64,000 bases of DNA from Flavobacterium geliluteum (GTDB lineage: Bacteria; Bacteroidota; Bacteroidia; Flavobacteriales; Flavobacteriaceae), in the NCBI RefSeq assembly GCF_017948595.1, contig NZ_JAGFBV010000001.1, forward strand, positions 1 through 64,000. Reading direction: 5' to 3'. The notes beneath the pieces are model-generated. The model saw nothing but the letters and a program-made list of their open reading frames with translations, was not told the DNA's origin and searched no databases. A program made the translations under genes and the position numbers. The stretch's first letter is position 1, and every line of letters starts with the position of its first letter. Positions 60,246 through 64,000 of this stretch are shown one piece after another.

Positions 60246-60956
60246 TTAAAAATTTAATTTTCTAAAACTCCAATTCATAGTATTAAAAAGCACTAATTCG
60301 TTCCTTAAAGTTGGTAATTCCAAAATTAATTTTAATGTTTCATGTGCCATCATGCTGCCAATAATTCCGGGTAAAGTTCCTAAAACTCCATTCAAATTAC
60401 AATTCGGAACTTCTTTTGAGTCAGGTATTTCCGGAAATAAATCCCGAAGATTTTTGCTTTCATGGTGATTAAAAACAGCTACCTGACCTTCAAAATTTAA
60501 AATACTTCCATACACCAATGGCTTTTGTAATTTTACACAAGTATCGTTAACCAAATAACGTGTAGCAAAATTATCAGAACCATCAACAATTACATCGTAT
60601 TGTTGCATAATTTGGTCAGCATTTTGAGCCGTTAATTTTTCAGGAATGGCTACGACTTCAATCAACGGATTGAGCGCCGAAGTTTTTGCTTTTGCGACAG
60701 TCGCTTTCAACGCTCCAATTTCATTCTCACTATATAAAATTTGCCTGTGCAGATTATGAATTTCGATACTGTCAAAATCCATAATGCCTATACAACCAAC
60801 GCCTGCGGTGGCAATGTATTGCAAAATAGGGCAACCTAAACCGCCAGCACCAATGACCAAAACACTGGATTTTTTGAGTTTTTCTTGGCCTTCCTCTCCA
60901 ATTTCGGGCAGTATGGTTTGTCGATTATAACGTAAAAATTCTTGAATAATACTCAT
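60246..60956 (-). CDS. thiF: ThiF/MoeB-type adenylyltransferase
   Basis: 236 residues. Nucleotide-binding VIGAGGLGCPILQYIATAGV, the MDFDSIEIHNLHRQILY block, VDGSDNFATRYLVND and the cysteine-bearing PNCNLNGVLGTLPGIIGS. It should adenylate the C-terminus of the sulfur carrier ThiS for thiazole synthesis. The two CxxC zinc pairs of classical ThiF are not present. Last gene of the thiD-thiE-thiG-thiH cluster, 33 bp after thiH. MoeB-type function cannot be excluded by sequence alone; the context argues for ThiF. Confidence 0.88.
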   Translation of the reverse strand: MSIIQEFLRYNRQTILPEIGEEGQEKLKKSSVLVIGAGGLGCPILQYIATAGVGCIGIMDFDSIEIHNLHRQILYSENEIGALKATVAKAKTSALNPLIEVVAIPEKLTAQNADQIMQQYDVIVDGSDNFATRYLVNDTCVKLQKPLVYGSILNFEGQVAVFNHHESKNLRDLFPEIPDSKEVPNCNLNGVLGTLPGIIGSMMAHETLKLILELPTLRNELVLFNTMNWSFRKLNF

Positions 60957-60989
60957 CTTGGTAAAATATATTTTGTGAAATGTAAGAGG

Positions 60990-62111
60990 TTAGATTTGTT
61001 GGAAGAAACTCTTGGTCCAATCTTTCCAAACTGGTTCATAGCCTTTTTGAGTAATGATTTTGGCAATTTCTTGTGCTGAACGCTCGTCGCTAATTTCAAA
61101 TTGTTCCAAAGATTGTGGGTCTACAGCATAGCCACCCGGATTTGTTTTAGAGCCAGCACTCATGCTCGTAACTCCAATTGGAATAATATTATTTCTGAAT
61201 TTTTCATTTTCTCGGGTAGAAATCGAAATCTCTAAATCTTCATTCCACAGGCGATAGGCACAAATAAGTTGCGTTAAATCTTTATCATCCATAATAAAAT
61301 TAGGCTCAATAATGCCTTCTGCAGGACGCAATCTCGGGAAAGAAACAGCATATTTGGTTTGCCAATATTCTTTTTGCAAATAATCTAAATGTAAAGCATT
61401 AAAGAAACTATCGGTACGCCAATCTTCCAGTCCTAATAAAACCCCTAAACCTATTTTATGAATTCCTGCAGTTCCAATTCTGTCGGGTGTTTCGAGGCGA
61501 AAATCGAAGTTTGATTTTTTACCTTTTGTGTGGTATTTTTTGTAAACTTGCTGATGATAGGTTTCCTGATAAACCAAAACTGAGTATACGCCAGCCTGAT
61601 GCAATTGCTCATATTCTTCGGTAGAAAGAGGCTGTACTTCTACAGAAATTAGAGAAAAAGTATTTTTAATTTGGCTGATAGCTTTCAAAAAATATTGAAT
61701 ATTCACGGTATAATTTGCCTCGCCAGTGACCAGCAAGATATGATCAAAACCTGCTGTTTTAAGAGCTGCCAGTTCTAGTTCGATTTCCGCTTCAGAAAGT
61801 GTTTTTCGTTTGATTTTATTATCCAAACTAAAACCACAATAGGTGCAAATATTTTGACATTCATTACTCAAATAAAGCGGTGCATACATTTGAATCGTTT
61901 TGCCGAAGCGTTTTTTCGTTATTTCGTGACATTCCTGAGCCATTTGCTCCAGATACGATTGCGCAGCGGGAGAAATTAAGTTTAAAAAATCGTCTAGATT
62001 TCTTTTGGTCTTGCCCAAAGATCGCTCAACATCTTGCGCTGATGTTTGGTATATTTTTTTCTGAACAGCATCCCAATTATACTGATCAAAAACCCACTTG
62101 AATGTTTTCAT
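60990..62111 (-). CDS. thiH: 2-iminoacetate synthase (tyrosine lyase)
   Basis: 373 residues from the ATG at 62111 (a start 12 codons upstream gives a non-conserved extension). Radical-SAM cluster motif ECQNICTYCGF with cysteines at about 85, 89 and 92; LLVTGEANY and SVEVQPLSTEEYEQL follow; C-terminal GAGSKTNPGGY-like region reads SMSAGSKTNPGGYA. Cleaves tyrosine to dehydroglycine for the thiazole ring. Works with ThiG encoded just upstream. Confidence 0.95.
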   Translation of the reverse strand: MKTFKWVFDQYNWDAVQKKIYQTSAQDVERSLGKTKRNLDDFLNLISPAAQSYLEQMAQECHEITKKRFGKTIQMYAPLYLSNECQNICTYCGFSLDNKIKRKTLSEAEIELELAALKTAGFDHILLVTGEANYTVNIQYFLKAISQIKNTFSLISVEVQPLSTEEYEQLHQAGVYSVLVYQETYHQQVYKKYHTKGKKSNFDFRLETPDRIGTAGIHKIGLGVLLGLEDWRTDSFFNALHLDYLQKEYWQTKYAVSFPRLRPAEGIIEPNFIMDDKDLTQLICAYRLWNEDLEISISTRENEKFRNNIIPIGVTSMSAGSKTNPGGYAVDPQSLEQFEISDERSAQEIAKIITQKGYEPVWKDWTKSFFQQI

Positions 62112-62164
62112 TTTTTTTATTTTCGTGCTAGTATTTTTAAAAGTCACATGCTATTTTAAAAGTT

Positions 62165-62941
62165 TTATTCATACAAAAATGCCGTCAATGGACTAGAAGC
62201 GATAGCGTGATTTTGCTGATTTGCCAGTTTAGCTTCAAATGCTTTTCTGCCAGCAATCACCGCTTCTTTAAACGCTTCTGCCATAAGTTTTGGATTCCCG
62301 GCAATGGCAATGGCGGTATTTACCAAAACGGCATCAGCACCTATTTCCATTGCTTTTGCAGCATCAGAAGGAGCGCCAATTCCCGCATCTACAATCACAG
62401 GAACTTTACTTTGTTCGATAATAATTTCTAAAAAATCTAATGTTTTTAGACCTTTGTTACTGCCAATAGGAGATCCTAATGGCATTACGGCCGTTGTTCC
62501 TGCATTTTCTAAATGTTTGCATAAAACAGGATCTGCATGAACATAAGGCAATACAAAAAAACCTAGTTTGGCCAGTTCTTCTGTGGCTTTTAGGGTTTCT
62601 ATAGGGTCAGGCATTAAATATTTTGGGTCAGGATGAATCTCCAGTTTTACCCAGTTGGTTTCGAGTGCCTCGCGTGCTAATTGTGCTGCAAAAACAGCGT
62701 CTTTAGCATTTCTTGCACCAGAAGTATTGGGCAATAAATGAATATTTGGATGTTGCAAATGTGATAAGAGAACATCTGTTTCGGTTTCAAGATCGATTCG
62801 TTTTAGGGCCACCGTTACCAACTCACTTCCCGAGGCCAAAATAGATTGCTCCATTTCTTTATTCGAACCAAATTTTCCTGTTCCTAAAAATAGGCGAGAG
62901 GTTAAGGTTTTGTCTCCAATATTAAACAATGATGTTTGCAT
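62165..62941 (-). CDS. thiG: Thiazole synthase
   Basis: 258-residue TIM barrel condensing 1-deoxyxylulose-5-phosphate, dehydroglycine and ThiS-thiocarboxylate into the thiazole phosphate. Schiff-base lysine in [30 protein letters not shown] and [20 protein letters not shown] are the phosphate-binding blocks. Its start overlaps the thiE end by 20 bp, so it is translationally coupled. Confidence 0.95.
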   Translation of the reverse strand: MQTSLFNIGDKTLTSRLFLGTGKFGSNKEMEQSILASGSELVTVALKRIDLETETDVLLSHLQHPNIHLLPNTSGARNAKDAVFAAQLAREALETNWVKLEIHPDPKYLMPDPIETLKATEELAKLGFFVLPYVHADPVLCKHLENAGTTAVMPLGSPIGSNKGLKTLDFLEIIIEQSKVPVIVDAGIGAPSDAAKAMEIGADAVLVNTAIAIAGNPKLMAEAFKEAVIAGRKAFEAKLANQQNHAIASSPLTAFLYE

Positions 62942-63560
62942 ATAATTTTTCGTTAAGTTGTTGAATCAGTTTTTCTTTTTGAGAGCTTTTTGTAATCATC
63001 CCGGAAACGGCAACACGATGAACTCCTGTAGTAATGAGGCTTTCTATATTTTCTAAAGTAATCCCTCCAATAGCATAAATAGGGATCTGGATATCTTCTG
63101 CTTTCAATTTATTAAAAATATAAGCATAACCTTCAATTCCTAAAATTGGACTCAGTTTTTCCTTGGTTTCTGTAAATTGAAAAGGCCCTAAACCGATATA
63201 ATCGCAACCATTTTGTGTCTGAAAAACGATATCTTCAAAGGTGTTGGCTGTGGCGCCGATAATTTTGGTGGTTCCTAAAAAAGTTCGTGCTTCTGTAATT
63301 TTCATGTCGGTTAAACCCAAATGAACACCATCGGCAGCGATCTGCTGGGCGAGATAAACATCGTCATTGATGATAAAGTGGGCGAGATATTCTTCGCACA
63401 AAAATTTTACTGATTCTGCTAAAGCAAAAGTGTTTTTTTCGGTTTGATTTTTAAACCGCATTTGTATCCATTCACAGCCAGCGTCCAGTGCTTGATGAAT
63501 ATTATACAATTGTTCTTCGATTGTTTTTCCTTGCGAGATGTATTGCAGTTTAGGGTACAT
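62922..63560 (-). CDS. thiE: Thiamine-phosphate synthase
   Basis: 212-residue TIM barrel joining the pyrimidine pyrophosphate and thiazole phosphate. [29 protein letters not shown] and [14 protein letters not shown] are recognisable, as is [14 protein letters not shown] at the C-terminal phosphate site. It overlaps thiD by 11 bp upstream and thiG by 20 bp downstream. Confidence 0.93.
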   Translation of the reverse strand: MYPKLQYISQGKTIEEQLYNIHQALDAGCEWIQMRFKNQTEKNTFALAESVKFLCEEYLAHFIINDDVYLAQQIAADGVHLGLTDMKITEARTFLGTTKIIGATANTFEDIVFQTQNGCDYIGLGPFQFTETKEKLSPILGIEGYAYIFNKLKAEDIQIPIYAIGGITLENIESLITTGVHRVAVSGMITKSSQKEKLIQQLNEKLYANIIV

Positions 63561-64000
63561 AATGATATCCGATTAAAGTTGTGGAGGAATTCAGGTATTT
63601 TTCGATATAAATTTTGGCATTTTTACAAGCTTTTTCAACAGATTGACCGAGTGCTAAATTGGCTGTGATAGCGGAAGAAAGTACACAGCCTGAACCGTGT
63701 TTCTCGTAACAAATAGTAGCAGAGGGCAGGAGTTTATGGGTTTCATTTTGTAGATACAAATAATCGGTTCCAACTTCTTCAGCATTGTGTCCTCCTTTTA
63801 ATAAAATTGGGGTAGTACTATCTTTTTTTGCCTCAAAATTACCCGAAAGGAAGTCAGGAAAAAGTTGTCTTATTTCGTTATAATTTGGTGTTATCAAATC
63901 TATTTTGGATAAAATGGCTTCTAATAATTCTTGGTTTTTAATCGAAATAAAATCAAATTCAGTAGAGGATTTTAAGACCGTATCCCATACGATTTTTGTG
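63550..64000 (-). CDS. thiD: Hydroxymethylpyrimidine (phospho)kinase, C-terminal part
   Basis: Partial; the frame is open to the window's edge and its start lies beyond 64000. Visible 149 residues include LITPNYNEIRQLF, ILLKGGHNAEEVGTDYLY, the anion-hole region YEKHGSGCVLSSAITANLA and a helical end. This is the ribokinase-fold kinase phosphorylating HMP and HMP-P. It heads the thiE-thiG-thiH-thiF part of the operon seen here; a thiC or thiS gene further upstream is likely but outside the window. Confidence 0.9.
   Translation of the reverse strand, partial: TKIVWDTVLKSSTEFDFISIKNQELLEAILSKIDLITPNYNEIRQLFPDFLSGNFEAKKDSTTPILLKGGHNAEEVGTDYLYLQNETHKLLPSATICYEKHGSGCVLSSAITANLALGQSVEKACKNAKIYIEKYLNSSTTLIGYHYVP

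Overview
The window reads as a chromosomal segment of a Flavobacterium-like member of the Bacteroidota. The evidence is low GC, promoter elements of the TAnnTTTG type, a porV/porU and gldJ cluster (type IX secretion and gliding), a SusC/SusD polysaccharide utilisation locus, and a bacterial GGGP-synthase homologue. The order porV-porU-gldJ-murF also matches what I remember of F. johnsoniae; that is recollection and was not checked. No rRNA, tRNA, IS element, prophage or CRISPR array was recognised.

Layout. (1) 1-9.6 kb: an AsmA-like protein, MiaE, a glycosyltransferase, an M1 peptidase lipoprotein, and the pyruvate dehydrogenase E2 and E1 genes. (2) 9.7-18.7 kb: cytidine deaminase, the secretion genes porV and porU, and divergently gldJ followed by murF. 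(3) 18.7-37.2 kb: a beta-glucan utilisation locus. A membrane-bound propeller/LuxR regulator is divergent from susC-susD, two tandem GH30 enzymes, a GH3, a GH5 with a C-terminal carbohydrate-binding region, an EEP-fold hydrolase and a second GH3. Together these would bind, import and depolymerise a beta-1,3/1,6-glucan such as laminarin or fungal glucan. (4) 37.2-41.8 kb: a Nudix-type regulator and a DNA-alkylation-repair set (AlkB, a stand-alone Ada metal-binding domain, a 2OG-Fe(II) oxygenase, and an Ada with AraC and methyltransferase domains), interrupted by two non-coding tandem-repeat regions of 8-bp and 21-bp period. (5) 42-46.3 kb: an AT-rich island with an LRR-bearing ABC-type ATPase and an HNH nuclease, overlapping by one base, plus a secreted WG-repeat protein just downstream. 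This Septu-like pair is the best candidate for a novel system. (6) 46.3-52.8 kb: ahcY, a phosphopantetheinyl transferase, a GGGP synthase, pnuC, a fusion of NadR-type kinase with DUF4301, and arfB. (7) 52.8-55.3 kb: a TPP riboswitch upstream of a TonB-dependent receptor, probably for thiamine. (8) 55.3-60.2 kb: a Rieske-like lipoprotein, greA, a HIT protein, an orphan histidine kinase, a flavin-reductase-like protein, DUF3127 and aat. (9) 60.2-64 kb: thiD(partial)-thiE-thiG-thiH-thiF for thiazole synthesis and thiamine-phosphate assembly.

Intergenic DNA is unusually informative. It holds several perfect bidirectional terminators, recurrent TTCCAAATTCC-type arms, two complex structured elements (46385-46495 and about 48100-48175), short interspersed palindromic elements, and repeat DNA that runs into the coding start of the TonB receptor. 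Start codons were moved inward where the longest frame began upstream of a clear signal peptide or conserved N-terminus. All assignments come from reading the sequence; no database search was run.
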